64,000 bases of DNA from Staphylococcus massiliensis CCUG 55927 (GCF_000298075.1 NZ_JH815594.1:22265-86264); one strand, 5' to 3'. Positions 1 to 9,015 are shown, numbered from the stretch's first letter. Translations and numbers: made by a program. Notes: a model not told the origin generated them from the sequence alone.

Positions 1-1217
1 GTTAATTTAACTCGATCTGGTGTGAAGGACTCTTCTATGACAGGATCTAACCATTGATGTTTATGCCAAACTTGATGAATAAATTCTAAACCATATCCAG
101 CGCGTTCTCCATAGCCAATTAAACCGAACATCCGAGCTAACGTTTGATTTCTAATGTCGCTCGTACCTCCTCGAATAGCCTTTTCAAGGGGGATGCGAAA
201 GACGCCATGATTGATGAATGTAAAGGACGTATCGTTCTTCTCTATAATGATGTTCCCATTCTGGTTGAAATCGGCGTGGATGATTGTATTCAGCAGTGCC
301 TCGCGGATGGCTATGTGAACGTCGGTTTCGAGTTTACGGCTCAAACAATCATCGTTGAGCTGAAATGGAACTGGAAGATTGTCTAATAATTTCGGTGCCA
401 CTTTATGAAAGTAATCGAAGAGATTTCCTGACCAATCACCCGTTTGTGAGGTGATACGATTATCCCAGCGTTGGTTAGTACCAATTCTGACATGCTCTCT
501 ATAATCCATAAAGTAGTGACTGAATTGAGTTACGATATGGTACTCTTCACCAAACATCAATAAACCTGCCGCAGTAAGTCCCGCTTCATGCGTTTCTTGG
601 TTCTCACGATAACCTCCGATTCTTTTAAGAAACTCCAAATCCGTTAAATCATTCCAAATATGGGTTGGGTTAAGGTTTGTGAATCTTTGACGATAGCGCT
701 TTAAGCTTTCATCGTGAACATGCGTTAAGTTGAAGCCATGGATAATTTGATGGTCACGTACTAAATTCGTTGATTCAGCAATCATCGTATCGATTTCTTG
801 TTTGGTACATCTGTAATCCCCTTCAAAGTTACGGCGGTATGTACCAATATACGGATTAGGATTAATTGAAACCGGCTTTTGTTGTCTAAGGGCACGAGGT
901 ACATGAATAATCAATAAAGATTTGCCATTTATTCTTAAAGGATACACATCGTCACTTTGTAAGATATTTAAACTTACGTGACTACTATTGATGTGATCCC
1001 AAAATTGTTTCTGTAGCTTAACCACGTCTATACCATCTACATTTTCATAGGATTGATTCACTTCTTTAAGTCCAATGATGATTATACCTCCATTAGAATT
1101 CGCAAACGCTGAATACGTTGGCCAAATATCTTTTGGTAAACCACCTAAACCAAGTTTGCATTCTAGTTCCGCACCCTCGCCTCTTTGAATGTACTTTAAT
1201 AATTGTTTCTTGTTCAT
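1..1217 (-). CDS. AlbA_2 / HATPase_c_4-type putative regulator, 3' end cut by window edge
   Basis: The reading frame is open from an ATG at 1217 to the window edge, giving 405 visible codons with no stop. The N-terminus reads MNKKQLLKYIQRGEGAELEC, followed near residue 40 by AFANSNGGIIIIGL, which is the Schlafen AlbA_2 nucleic-acid-binding fold. Near residue 330 comes EALLNTIIHADF, then NHGVFRIP and GERAGYGL, as in the GHKL-like C-terminal half of COG2865 'RecG-like' transcriptional regulators. An extended -10 (TGCTATAAT, around 1255-1262 on the minus strand) lies about 40 bp upstream. The ribosome binding site is a run of seven G. The role is unknown; such genes often sit in accessory or defence-rich DNA. 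The family call is firm, the function is not. Confidence 0.75.
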   Translation of the reverse strand, partial: MNKKQLLKYIQRGEGAELECKLGLGGLPKDIWPTYSAFANSNGGIIIIGLKEVNQSYENVDGIDVVKLQKQFWDHINSSHVSLNILQSDDVYPLRINGKSLLIIHVPRALRQQKPVSINPNPYIGTYRRNFEGDYRCTKQEIDTMIAESTNLVRDHQIIHGFNLTHVHDESLKRYRQRFTNLNPTHIWNDLTDLEFLKRIGGYRENQETHEAGLTAAGLLMFGEEYHIVTQFSHYFMDYREHVRIGTNQRWDNRITSQTGDWSGNLFDYFHKVAPKLLDNLPVPFQLNDDCLSRKLETDVHIAIREALLNTIIHADFNQNGNIIIEKNDTSFTFINHGVFRIPLEKAIRGGTSDIRNQTLARMFGLIGYGERAGYGLEFIHQVWHKHQWLDPVIEESFTPDRVKL

Positions 1218-1305
1218 CACGGCACCCCCCCTTTTTTGAAAAGTCATTTTAAATATTATAGCATGAAATAAAATAATTATATTATATAAAAGAGGTCTCT
1301 AAATG

Positions 1306-1340
1306 AAAAATCCTCCCTGGAATTTTAAGGGAGGATTTTT
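1306..1340. terminator. Bidirectional hairpin terminator between the two AlbA_2-type genes
   Basis: AAATCCTCCCT and AGGGAGGATTT form an 11-bp perfect stem with a 9-nt loop, flanked by A-rich and T-rich tracts. The stop codon of the upstream minus-strand gene lies at the edge of the hairpin loop. Confidence 0.75.
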
Positions 1341-2134
1341 CTTAATTTACGTTCCTTAATATTATTTCTAAGAGTCAGACATACTGAATTGTGATATGGC
1401 TCAGAATATATGGGTTCATTCATAAAGTTTTCTTTCATAACACTATATATACGTTCTACTCCATTTTTAGATTCTCGATCCCCCTTATTTAAACGAATTG
1501 AAGCAGCTAACTTAGGATTGCGAGAATAGCGTTCATCTCTGATATTTGCTAATGAAATAGCGTCTGGAAATGCTCCAGGACTAATAATTTCCAACCTATC
1601 ATCGAACATTTTTATACGAATATGATCACCAATATTCTCATATTTGCGATGAATGATTGCATTAATCATACCTTCAAACCATGCAAATTCTGGGTACTCA
1701 ACAAGCGTTACGAATTTACCTTCTTTACCTAAGAACGTGTAGTCACGAAGTTGCGTTTTTATAAATGCTTTAGCTTCTCTAATTGCAGTTGGCAATGCTT
1801 TGTCGAAAGTCACATCTTTTACAACATTCAATCGAGCTCCTGACGTTTCTTTCGTTCCCTCATATCTAGTGAAACGAATTAGAGCGCTTGGTAGATAAAC
1901 ACTAATATTATCACTAAATAATAGTAGTCCTACTATAGTTAACTTCCCTTGGCGCATAAAACCTCGTGCTTTTAAAAAATTTTCGGTATTAACATGAGTT
2001 CCTAGCAGTTGTTTAAATTCGGCTACACGTTCATAGTTAACATCTTTTATTGAAGACAATTCAACTAGCTCGTCTTCAAAACGTCTTGAACCTCGGTCGT
2101 TTTCCATGTTTTGCGCCAAATTATAGTTGACCAT
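1325..2134 (-). CDS. COG2865-type regulator lacking its N-terminal AlbA_2 domain
   Basis: About 269 residues. The first ATG (2140) sits too close to the GAGGG ribosome binding site, so the ATG at 2134 (MVNYNLAQNM) is the better start. The visible part corresponds to the middle and C-terminal region of the family: a linker with FMRQGKLTIVGLLLF, then EGMINAIIHRKY, DDRLEIISPGAFP and SRNPKLAASIRL, which are the ATP-fold motifs. Full-length relatives carry about 150 further N-terminal residues with the AlbA_2 domain, and none are present here or obvious in the 490 bp upstream. It is either a decayed remnant or a standalone domain. It lies in tandem with a full-length relative at 1-1217, but the two are not close copies. 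Confidence 0.6.
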   Translation of the reverse strand: MVNYNLAQNMENDRGSRRFEDELVELSSIKDVNYERVAEFKQLLGTHVNTENFLKARGFMRQGKLTIVGLLLFSDNISVYLPSALIRFTRYEGTKETSGARLNVVKDVTFDKALPTAIREAKAFIKTQLRDYTFLGKEGKFVTLVEYPEFAWFEGMINAIIHRKYENIGDHIRIKMFDDRLEIISPGAFPDAISLANIRDERYSRNPKLAASIRLNKGDRESKNGVERIYSVMKENFMNEPIYSEPYHNSVCLTLRNNIKERKLRKILP

Positions 2135-2140
2135 ACCCAT

Positions 2141-2630
2141 CCCTCGCTAAAGCTTATTAAGATTTATTATAGCACGATTCAAATTTATTTAATGTAAACC
2201 ATATGTATGCGTTTCCTTATACTTTATAAGAAAACACATATAGTAACAACTGTAGTATGACTTATCAATATACTAGTTATGCGTACACTTAAATTACAAC
2301 GATAAATCTGATAATACGAAAAAAAACACCTCCCATCCTTCGAGAAGTGCTTAATAATATATTACGTAACACAAATTTTTACGCCTACTAACTCTCAGCA
2401 ACTTTAGCAGAAATTTAATTTTTTAAAGATTGAGGTTAACTACATGGGGGTTTAGAACCTATTTCTGTGTATAATAGAACTTCGAGCTACACGTTTCTCA
2501 TATTCAACCTGTTAAAGTTTTTCACTAATTAGCTTCGTAACCATAGTTAAATAGTATTTAATATACTTAATCTTAAAGCTCTTATGGGGTATCACTGTTA
2601 ATTCATATATTGAGCATTTCTATATAAAAT
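2141..2630. other. AT-rich intergenic region with no gene seen
   Basis: No convincing ORF with a ribosome binding site. The only structure I see is a G-U-rich hairpin around 2322-2352, listed separately. The region separates the truncated regulator from the unknown genes at 2631-3645. Confidence 0.5.
2320..2354 (-). terminator. Possible terminator for the 2631-3645 genes
   Basis: On the minus strand CACTTCTC pairs with GGGAGGTG (two G-U pairs) around a loop, followed by a run of eight T. It lies about 280 bp downstream of the last upstream stop codon. It shares the 12-mer CGAGAAGTGCTT with the rpsI terminator at 4364-4397. Confidence 0.4.
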
Positions 2631-2843
2631 TTACTTTTCATTAAATGAATCATCTACTTTACCTATTGAAAAAATTTTCCATTGAGCAAATCTATTTCTT
2701 TTAACAAAAGTTATAAATGTTGCTTCAACCTGTTGAGGCTTGGTTACTACAAAACCATATTCGACTTGTTTTAAAATCGGTAACCAAGCAACATTTTTCT
2801 TATAATTATTATTGGATATTATCACTAAACCCCCATTCTTCAC
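2631..2843 (-). CDS. Small unknown ORF, possibly the frameshifted tail of the preceding gene
   Basis: 70 codons, beginning MKNGGLVIISNNNYKKN and ending FNEK. It starts inside the last 35 bp of the 278-residue ORF upstream, in another frame. The overlap contains a run of five G (around 2828-2832). A one-base slip there would join the two frames into a protein of about 340 residues. Its own start has no clear ribosome binding site. I do not recognise the protein. It may be a real small gene, a translationally coupled one, or the displaced C-terminus of its neighbour. Confidence 0.35.
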   Translation of the reverse strand: MKNGGLVIISNNNYKKNVAWLPILKQVEYGFVVTKPQQVEATFITFVKRNRFAQWKIFSIGKVDDSFNEK

Positions 2844-3645
2844 CTAATGCTAGGATAAAGTTTTTAGTTTGAATAAAATCTCCCCAATCATTAAGAGTAG
2901 GTTTATAAACAAATCTTTTTGCATCTTTATACGAGTCCCTTTCATCCTGGAAAAACTGAAAAAAATCAATTACTAATTTTATTAACTTAAGGTCTTCTTT
3001 ATCGAAACTATTTTTAAAATTGGACTCATCCATAGCTACTCTTTCACCAATCAAATTTCCCCAATATCCATCTTCAAGTAGATTGTTGTATTTCTCATAC
3101 TTCTTATCTCTTATAACTATAGCTTTATTAAGAGGCAATTCTTCTATAGAGGCGATATCCATTTTACTATTTATAAAATTAAATAACTCAATAATAATAG
3201 TTTCCATTTCTGAAATAAAACCATCTAAAAAATTTATTCTCGAATTATTCGTTGAACTTTGTAATCTCTGTATTCTATCACTATCAGCATGTAGATATAG
3301 TCCATAAATAATATCTTCTAGAACTTCAATTTGGTTATACCTGTTCCCCTTTGCATCTACTTGAATAATAGACCCTTCATAAATCTTTTTATATTTATCT
3401 TTTAAATTTTGAAGATAATATTTGTCATCCTTATAAATTAGGGATAGTTTATCTATAATTTTTCCTAAATGAACATTATCACTCCTAGTAAGATATTTTC
3501 TTAAAAGCATAGATTTAACTTTAATGACTATATCAAAACTAACTTGTTGTTTAAGTTCATTAAATAATTTATTAAATTCTAAGTATTCCTGAGTAGTAAT
3601 AATAAATAAAGAAATTTCATCATATCGCACTGTTCTTTTACTCAA
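2809..3645 (-). CDS. Hypothetical protein, 278 aa
   Basis: Starts at a TTG (MSKRTVRYDEISLF) preceded by AAGGTG at good spacing. The product is hydrophilic and Lys/Asp/Asn/Ile-rich, with no signal peptide or membrane segments. Helical, charged stretches predominate (for example FISEMETIIIELFNFINSK and LIKLVIDFFQFFQDERDSYKDAKRF). I recognise no family. Base composition is more AT-rich than the ribosomal genes next door, consistent with acquired DNA. Its position beside rpsI, near AlbA_2-type genes, suggests an accessory function; that is inference only. Confidence 0.5.
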   Translation of the reverse strand: MSKRTVRYDEISLFIITTQEYLEFNKLFNELKQQVSFDIVIKVKSMLLRKYLTRSDNVHLGKIIDKLSLIYKDDKYYLQNLKDKYKKIYEGSIIQVDAKGNRYNQIEVLEDIIYGLYLHADSDRIQRLQSSTNNSRINFLDGFISEMETIIIELFNFINSKMDIASIEELPLNKAIVIRDKKYEKYNNLLEDGYWGNLIGERVAMDESNFKNSFDKEDLKLIKLVIDFFQFFQDERDSYKDAKRFVYKPTLNDWGDFIQTKNFILALGEEWGFSDNIQ

Positions 3646-4360
3646 TTAGTTCACCTTACTCCTTATGATATATATTTAATAAGATTTTTTCTAAAAAGCT
3701 TATTTATATAATATATACTTAACTATGGGTTCTGTCTTTAGATGAGAATGCAGTAATAAAATGGACTATATTAATATCCCTATATCTGAATTATGCAATT
3801 TTAACTTGACATGTATAGTACTTTTACTTATTCCAACTAAATTACTATTAGTTTTATGATAAATATTGGATAAGTCAACGATTTTGGTTTTCATACGATT
3901 TTTAAAACTATTAACCTTATAATTTTATCCTACTTATCTTCAACTAAAACAATCATTCCATGATCATAAAAGTCAACTCTATTATACTACATAGAAAATT
4001 ACTACATTCTTCTTAAATTTTCTATGTAGTTTGAGGCTTATTTAGATTTTACTGTTTATCAATAATGTATTTTCCTCTATCTCGGTTAGAAATTGTTTAT
4101 ATAAATTTAGCCTCAATCATAAGACAATAAATTTCACTCTTATATATACAAGCATTATTTAGTTAGGGTAATAATTAGTTTCTAAATATTATGAGCAATT
4201 TGGGTGGCAATTACATCAATTTGCTTTACTATCATAGCTACACTTGAGTAAATATATTATTATGAACTATTTAAAGTTAGATTATATTAGGCTCTGCTAA
4301 ATTTTAAGAAAACAGATATTTTATTATTACATCATTTAAGCTAAGTAAGCATTTAAAAGA
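3646..4360. other. Gene-free AT-rich region next to rpsI
   Basis: About 700 bp with no supportable ORF on either strand. It contains the inverted repeat at 3986-4030 and otherwise looks like decayed DNA between the accessory genes and the rpsI terminator. Confidence 0.5.
3986..4030. repeat. Perfect 15-bp inverted repeat
   Basis: ACTACATAGAAAATT (3986-4000) and AATTTTCTATGTAGT (4016-4030) are exact reverse complements separated by 15 bp. No T-tract follows on either strand, so it does not look like a normal terminator, and no gene is within 300 bp. Confidence 0.7.
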
Positions 4361-4361
4361 T

Positions 4362-4398
4362 AAAAAAGCACTCCTCGGAACTTCCGAGAAGTGCTTTA
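4362..4398 (-). terminator. rpsI-rplM operon terminator
   Basis: AAAGCACTTCTCGGAAG and its complement CTCCTCGGAACTTCCGAGAAG form a strong stem, followed on the minus strand by a T-run (AAAAAA on the plus strand near 4362). It lies about 90 bp beyond the rpsI stop. Confidence 0.7.
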
Positions 4399-4485
4399 AA
4401 CGTATTTTTAATTGAAACACAAATCGCTGACGCAACTTGCGTACCAAATCTGTAAGCGAACAAATTCGCAACAGTTTGGGCAAAA

Positions 4486-4878
4486 TTAACGTTTTGAGAA
4501 TTGTGGTGAACGACGTGCTTTTTTAAGGCCTGGTTTCTTACGTTCTTTCATACGAGGGTCACGAGTTAATAAACCAGCGCGTTTTAATGAACCTCTGTAT
4601 TCTGGGTCTGCTTCTAATAATGCACGTGCGATACCGTGACGGATAGCTTGTGCTTGTCCAGTGAAACCACCACCGTGAACGTTAACTAATACGTCATAGT
4701 TACCTTTTGTTTCAGTAACTTCGAATGGTTGGTTTAAGTCTAAGATTAATGATTCGAATGGTAAGTAGTCACGTACGTCACGATCGTTTACTTTGATGTT
4801 ACCTTCACCAGGTACTAAACGTACACGTGCTACTGAGTTTTTACGACGGCCTGTGCCTCTATATTCAACTTGTGCCAA
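4486..4878 (-). CDS. rpsI: 30S ribosomal protein S9
   Basis: 130 residues, the usual bacterial length. It starts [19 protein letters not shown] and ends in the conserved SPQFSKR tail, whose last basic residues reach the P-site tRNA in the ribosome. An AGGAGG ribosome binding site precedes the ATG. It follows rplM by 19 bp in the usual L13-S9 operon. In Macrococcus and staphylococci the 3' end of rpsI is a known insertion site for resistance islands, which makes the accessory block downstream notable. Confidence 0.98.
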   Translation of the reverse strand: MAQVEYRGTGRRKNSVARVRLVPGEGNIKVNDRDVRDYLPFESLILDLNQPFEVTETKGNYDVLVNVHGGGFTGQAQAIRHGIARALLEADPEYRGSLKRAGLLTRDPRMKERKKPGLKKARRSPQFSKR

Positions 4879-4897
4879 TGTAATTTCCTCCTTCTAA

Positions 4898-5335
4898 TTA
4901 ACCACGTAACTCGTAGTTTTCTGGTTGTTGTGCAGCGTGTGGATGTTCAGCGCCACCATATACAAATAACTTTTTACCTTGTTTGTCGCCTAACTTAGTT
5001 CCTGGTAACATACCTTTGATTGAAGTTTCTAATAAACGTTCTGGGTTTGTGCGACGTAATTCACCAGCAGTGATTGATTTTAAACCACCTGGGTGATTTG
5101 AGTGACGGTAGTAAATTTTATCTTGTTCTTTATTACCTGTGAATTCGATTTCACCAGCGTTGATGATGATTACGTAGTCTCCGCAATCAACGTGTGGTGT
5201 ATAAGTTACTTTATTTTTCCCGCGTAAAATAGATGCTACTTCTGATGATAAACGACCTAATGTTTGGCCTTTTGCATCAATAACATACCATTTGCGCTCA
5301 ATATTTGATTCATTAGCCATAAATGTTTGACGCAT
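4898..5335 (-). CDS. rplM: 50S ribosomal protein L13
   Basis: 145 residues from [17 protein letters not shown] to [11 protein letters not shown]. The typical L13 segments [14 protein letters not shown] and [19 protein letters not shown] are present. It is an early-assembling large-subunit protein. The ATG is preceded by AGGAGG. It is first gene of the L13-S9 transcription unit, with its own promoter and a structured leader upstream. Confidence 0.98.
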   Translation of the reverse strand: MRQTFMANESNIERKWYVIDAKGQTLGRLSSEVASILRGKNKVTYTPHVDCGDYVIIINAGEIEFTGNKEQDKIYYRHSNHPGGLKSITAGELRRTNPERLLETSIKGMLPGTKLGDKQGKKLFVYGGAEHPHAAQQPENYELRG

Positions 5336-5458
5336 AATATTGTCCTCCTAAATTAAATGAACTCTGTTTAAACTCAAATATCCTTAACGAATTTATGAAT
5401 ACATGATTTTAATTTTAGATTTGTTAACTGTTGTTCGTCCTGCTTATATATCTTGTAA

Positions 5459-5486
5459 CACAATAAGTTTGCCGGGGCTTATCGTG
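5459..5486 (-). promoter_or_regulatory. L13-leader-like RNA hairpin in the rplM 5' UTR
   Basis: On the minus strand CACGATAAG and CTTATTGTG form a 9-bp stem (one G-U) closing a 10-nt loop, CCCCGGCAAA. It lies within a leader of about 170 nt between the rplM promoter and start codon. Rfam describes an L13 leader upstream of rplM in Firmicutes, thought to bind L13 for autoregulation. I infer this is that element from position and one stem; I could not score it against the family model. Confidence 0.5.
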
Positions 5487-5513
5487 GGGTGATATAAAAC
5501 AATACCGTCATCT

Positions 5514-5542
5514 ATAGTATAATTTTTAGCCCTTTTTGTCAA
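5514..5542 (-). promoter_or_regulatory. rplM-rpsI promoter
   Basis: Minus strand TTGACA (5537-5542), a 17-bp spacer and TACTAT (5514-5519): a near-consensus sigma-A promoter just beyond the truA stop codon. Confidence 0.75.
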
Positions 5543-5548
5543 TGGTAT

Positions 5549-6352
5549 CTAATTATTTTGTGTTGATTTTTTATAATGAATTTCGATGTCTTCACCGTAA
5601 TCCTGAATCAATGCTTCATCCGAAAGATAGATCTTTTCAAGATAGAGACCTTCGGGCGGAGCAGTATGTGGAACCGCATTACGATCCTTTAATTCAAGCA
5701 AACGATTGACATCATTAGGATGACGTTTGCCTTTCCCTACTTCAATGAGAAAGGCCACGATCACACGTACCATATTATATAAGAATCCTGAGCCGGCAAT
5801 GACGTAATCAAAGCCTTCTTCAGTCTCAATAATCTCACTTCTATAAATCGTACGTTCCTTACTCACGACCTCTGTCTTCTGTGAACAAAAGCCTGTGAAG
5901 TCATGCGTACCTATAAAGTGCTTAGCAGCTTCTTGCATCGCTTTAAGGTCTAAATCTTCTTTGACAAATGTCTTTAATCCATATTGAAAAGGATTGATGT
6001 GATCTTGGTGATACGTGCGATACCGGTACATTTTGCCTACACAATCATACCTACAATGAAAGTCATCGGATATAATTGTGACATCATTAACATGAATATC
6101 GTGAGGTAACGCACTATTCATGGCATACTGCCACTTCTCTTCGGATATATTTAAAGGCGTATCAAAATGAAAATATTGTTCTATCGCATGTACACCACGG
6201 TCTGTACGACTTGAAGGGTGAATTCTCACATGTCTTTTATGCATGCGTTTAAGAATCTTTTCAAATTGCTGCTGGATTGTACGGCCTTCATTTTGAATCT
6301 GAAAACCCAGATATCCGCCACCGTGGTAACTAATATTGACTAATACACGCAT
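5549..6352 (-). CDS. truA: tRNA pseudouridine(38-40) synthase
   Basis: 267 residues. Isomerises uridines 38-40 in the anticodon stem-loop of many tRNAs. The catalytic Asp lies in [10 protein letters not shown] at about residue 51; the fold signatures [14 protein letters not shown] (N-terminus) and [12 protein letters not shown] are present. It starts 3 bp after the ecfT stop, so it is the last gene of the ecfA1-ecfA2-ecfT-truA unit, the usual Bacillales arrangement. Confidence 0.96.
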   Translation of the reverse strand: MRVLVNISYHGGGYLGFQIQNEGRTIQQQFEKILKRMHKRHVRIHPSSRTDRGVHAIEQYFHFDTPLNISEEKWQYAMNSALPHDIHVNDVTIISDDFHCRYDCVGKMYRYRTYHQDHINPFQYGLKTFVKEDLDLKAMQEAAKHFIGTHDFTGFCSQKTEVVSKERTIYRSEIIETEEGFDYVIAGSGFLYNMVRVIVAFLIEVGKGKRHPNDVNRLLELKDRNAVPHTAPPEGLYLEKIYLSDEALIQDYGEDIEIHYKKSTQNN

Positions 6353-6355
6353 GAC

Positions 6356-7162
6356 TTACACTCCTAAAAATTTTAATACTAAAATTGCGGCTACAATCGG
6401 AATGATCGTGAGTAACACGAACGTATCTTTGAGTTGCCACTTTAAGTGACGATAGCTCGTTCGTTCTTTTTTAGAATCATATCCTCGTACTTCCATTGCA
6501 ATCGCAAGGTCTTCAGCGCGTTGGAAACTTGAAATGAACAATGGAATCAGTAATGGAATAAATGCTTTTAAACGTGTAATGAAATTCCCACTGTTGATGT
6601 CTGAACCACGTGACTTTTGCGCAAGTATGATCTTCTCAAGCTCTTCCATTAACGTTGGAATAAATCTTAAGGCAATCGACATCATCATACTAATCGCGTT
6701 CACTGGTACTTTGAGTCGTTTAAGCGGCGATAATAAGCGTTCAATAGCATCTGTTAGTGAAATTGGGCTCGTCGTTAACGTTAAGATTGTAGAGACAATT
6801 ACAACGAATGCTAGACGCAGTACGATATACGTACCTTCAAGTATACCTTGTTGGTAAATTGAAAGGATACCCCATTCAAATAAACGTTTACCGCCTTTAG
6901 TTAAGAAAACGTGCATCAAGAACGTAAAGATCAAGAAGACGAAGATAGGCGTTAGGCCTTTTAACAAGAAAGGCAATTTAATGTCAGCAAGCTTCACCAT
7001 AATCCCAATTACGATCAATACAATAAGGAATTGCGGGAACGAGTGACATAGGAATATCGCTATCATAAACAAGATCGTGAAGATGAGTTTCATTCTTGGG
7101 TCTAAACGGTGGATGATCGTATCGTTTGGTAAATATCTACCGATAATCATTTTATCTTTCAT
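6356..7162 (-). CDS. ecfT: ECF transporter transmembrane component EcfT
   Basis: 268 residues, several hydrophobic helices in the first 130 residues and one at the C-terminus. The two short coupling motifs that contact the ATPases are visible as AQKSRGSDI (about residue 180) and AMEVRGYDS (about 220). EcfT joins EcfA1/EcfA2 with interchangeable substrate-binding S components to import vitamins. It overlaps the end of ecfA2 by 11 bp, implying translational coupling. A possible client S component, BioY, is encoded at 52490-53044. Confidence 0.95.
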   Translation of the reverse strand: MKDKMIIGRYLPNDTIIHRLDPRMKLIFTILFMIAIFLCHSFPQFLIVLIVIGIMVKLADIKLPFLLKGLTPIFVFLIFTFLMHVFLTKGGKRLFEWGILSIYQQGILEGTYIVLRLAFVVIVSTILTLTTSPISLTDAIERLLSPLKRLKVPVNAISMMMSIALRFIPTLMEELEKIILAQKSRGSDINSGNFITRLKAFIPLLIPLFISSFQRAEDLAIAMEVRGYDSKKERTSYRHLKWQLKDTFVLLTIIPIVAAILVLKFLGV

Positions 7163-8018
7163 GAGAACGTCTCCAATCGTTATACATGTCTACAAACGCC
7201 TCTTCAGTTAACGCAATATCCGGAAAGTTCATGTGATATTTCGCCTCAATATCGTACTGAAGCTTCACAACATCAGGTAGATCCAAATGCAGTTTCTGGA
7301 CTTCCTCAGGGTGTTTAAACAATTCTCGCGGCGTGCACGACTTCACAAGCGTACCACCTTGCATCACTTTAATCTCATCCGCATACTGACTCACTAAGTT
7401 CATCTCATGCGACACGAAGATAATCGTCTTCTGTTGTTCTAATTGCAATTGCTTAAAGAACGTCATCAACTGATACTGACTCTTTGGGTCTAAGCCCGCA
7501 GTCGGTTCATCCAAGATAATCACGTCTGGATCGCTCGATAACACGGACGCAATCGCTACCTTACGCATCTGACCACCAGATAACTGGAATGGACTCTTTT
7601 CCATCACATCCGTTGAAAAGCCCAACGTTCTTAACAAATGCTTTGACTTTTTACGCGCATTTTCAAGATTCATACCAAAGTTCTTAGGACCAAATAACAC
7701 CTCATGCTCAACCGTATCTTCGAATAGCTGAGACTCAGGGAATTGAAACACCATACCGATATGTTTACGATACGGTTTAATATACTTATCCTTCGTTTTC
7801 GCTGTCACTTTCAAATCACCAAGCATAATATACCCTGATGTAGGTTTCAGAAGACCGTTTAATTGCTGAATCAACGTTGATTTACCTGATCCCGTCTTAC
7901 CTACAATGGCATAAAACTTGCCACTTTCAAAGGTACCTGACACATCTTTAAGAGCTTGGTATTCGTAAGGTGTATGTTGTTGGTACGTATAGGAAACTTG
8001 AGAAAGTGTTATATTCAT
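7152..8018 (-). CDS. ecfA2: ECF transporter ATPase EcfA2
   Basis: 288 residues. Walker A GKTGSGKS (40-47), Q-loop MVFQFPESQLF, signature LSGGQMRKVAIA, Walker B VIILDEP and the switch His in VSHEM are all present. The C-terminal extension after about residue 235 is characteristic of ECF ATPases. It is the second ATPase gene, overlapping ecfA1 by 4 bp and ecfT by 11 bp. By position it is EcfA2 (formerly CbiO2). Confidence 0.94.
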   Translation of the reverse strand: MNITLSQVSYTYQQHTPYEYQALKDVSGTFESGKFYAIVGKTGSGKSTLIQQLNGLLKPTSGYIMLGDLKVTAKTKDKYIKPYRKHIGMVFQFPESQLFEDTVEHEVLFGPKNFGMNLENARKKSKHLLRTLGFSTDVMEKSPFQLSGGQMRKVAIASVLSSDPDVIILDEPTAGLDPKSQYQLMTFFKQLQLEQQKTIIFVSHEMNLVSQYADEIKVMQGGTLVKSCTPRELFKHPEEVQKLHLDLPDVVKLQYDIEAKYHMNFPDIALTEEAFVDMYNDWRRSHER

Positions 8019-8824
8019 AATCGTTCCACCAACCGTTCATACGTACAATTTTCGATATCAAGATCGAGTAAATCTCGTATACGAAACGTAAAAGGAAGCG
8101 TTAAACCTATAGACTTGAGTTGCTCAGCATCTTTGAAAACGTCATTCATCGTACCAACTTGATGCACTTGACCTTGATTCATTACAATGATGCGGTCAGC
8201 TTCTAAAGTCTCATTAAGGTCATGCGTAATAGAAATAACCGTCATACCTTCTTCTTCCTTTAGGGTAGATACCAGTTTAAGGATGTCTTGTTTGCCCTCA
8301 GGATCTAACATCGCAGTAGACTCGTCTAAGATAATGATATCTGGTTTTAAGGCTAAGATACCTGCTATAGCGACACGCTCTTTCTGGCCGCCTGAGAGGC
8401 TCTCAGGTTCATGATAACGTTTATCATACATGCCGACCTTCTTGAGCACATCATCTACTGTAGCACGCATTTCATCATGAGGTACCGCATAATTCTCAAG
8501 ACCAAAGGCTACGTCGTAAGCGACCGTCGAACCAACAAATTGGTTATCGGGATTCTGAAACACGATACCTACTTGTTCTCGCATAGTTTTGAGTGATGCT
8601 TTATCATGTATATCACCATTGATCTTGATAGTACCTTCATTGACAGTTTCGATCCCAACAATAAGTTTCGCAATCGTAGACTTACCTGAACCGTTATGAC
8701 CAACGATACTCGTCCAACTGCCTTTAGGAACTTCAAAACTCACATCTTTCAATATATGACGCGCATCGCCTTGATAGGAGAACGTTACATTTTCAAATGC
8801 GACAGCTGGTTCCGTCCTACACAT
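8015..8824 (-). CDS. ecfA1: ECF transporter ATPase EcfA1
   Basis: 269 residues. Walker A GHNGSGKS (about 43-50), Q-loop IVFQNPDNQF, signature LSGGQKERVAIA, Walker B IIILDES with the catalytic Glu, and switch His in ITHDL. The ATG is preceded by AGGAAGGGG. It is the first gene of the ecf-truA unit and follows the terminated ribosomal superoperon, so a promoter is expected in 8830-9010; I found no clear consensus there. Confidence 0.94.
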   Translation of the reverse strand: MCRTEPAVAFENVTFSYQGDARHILKDVSFEVPKGSWTSIVGHNGSGKSTIAKLIVGIETVNEGTIKINGDIHDKASLKTMREQVGIVFQNPDNQFVGSTVAYDVAFGLENYAVPHDEMRATVDDVLKKVGMYDKRYHEPESLSGGQKERVAIAGILALKPDIIILDESTAMLDPEGKQDILKLVSTLKEEEGMTVISITHDLNETLEADRIIVMNQGQVHQVGTMNDVFKDAEQLKSIGLTLPFTFRIRDLLDLDIENCTYERLVERL

Positions 8825-9015
8825 AAAGGTTTCCCCTTCCTACTTTATACTCACTTCACCATTTTACATGATTCCTTCAAACATGTATATCGCGTGAGTG
8901 AAATCATGTCTTTTTCTTTTCACATAGGAAAAGAGAGGTGTTAAAGTTGAAACAACGTTTAACCCGCGCAAGATTGATATTGAAGATGTACGAGCTACTT
9001 TAAGACAAATAAAAT

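Noticed and set aside
144..386. 80-codon plus-strand ORF
   Set aside because: It is antisense to the AlbA_2-type gene, which has the family motifs and a ribosome binding site.
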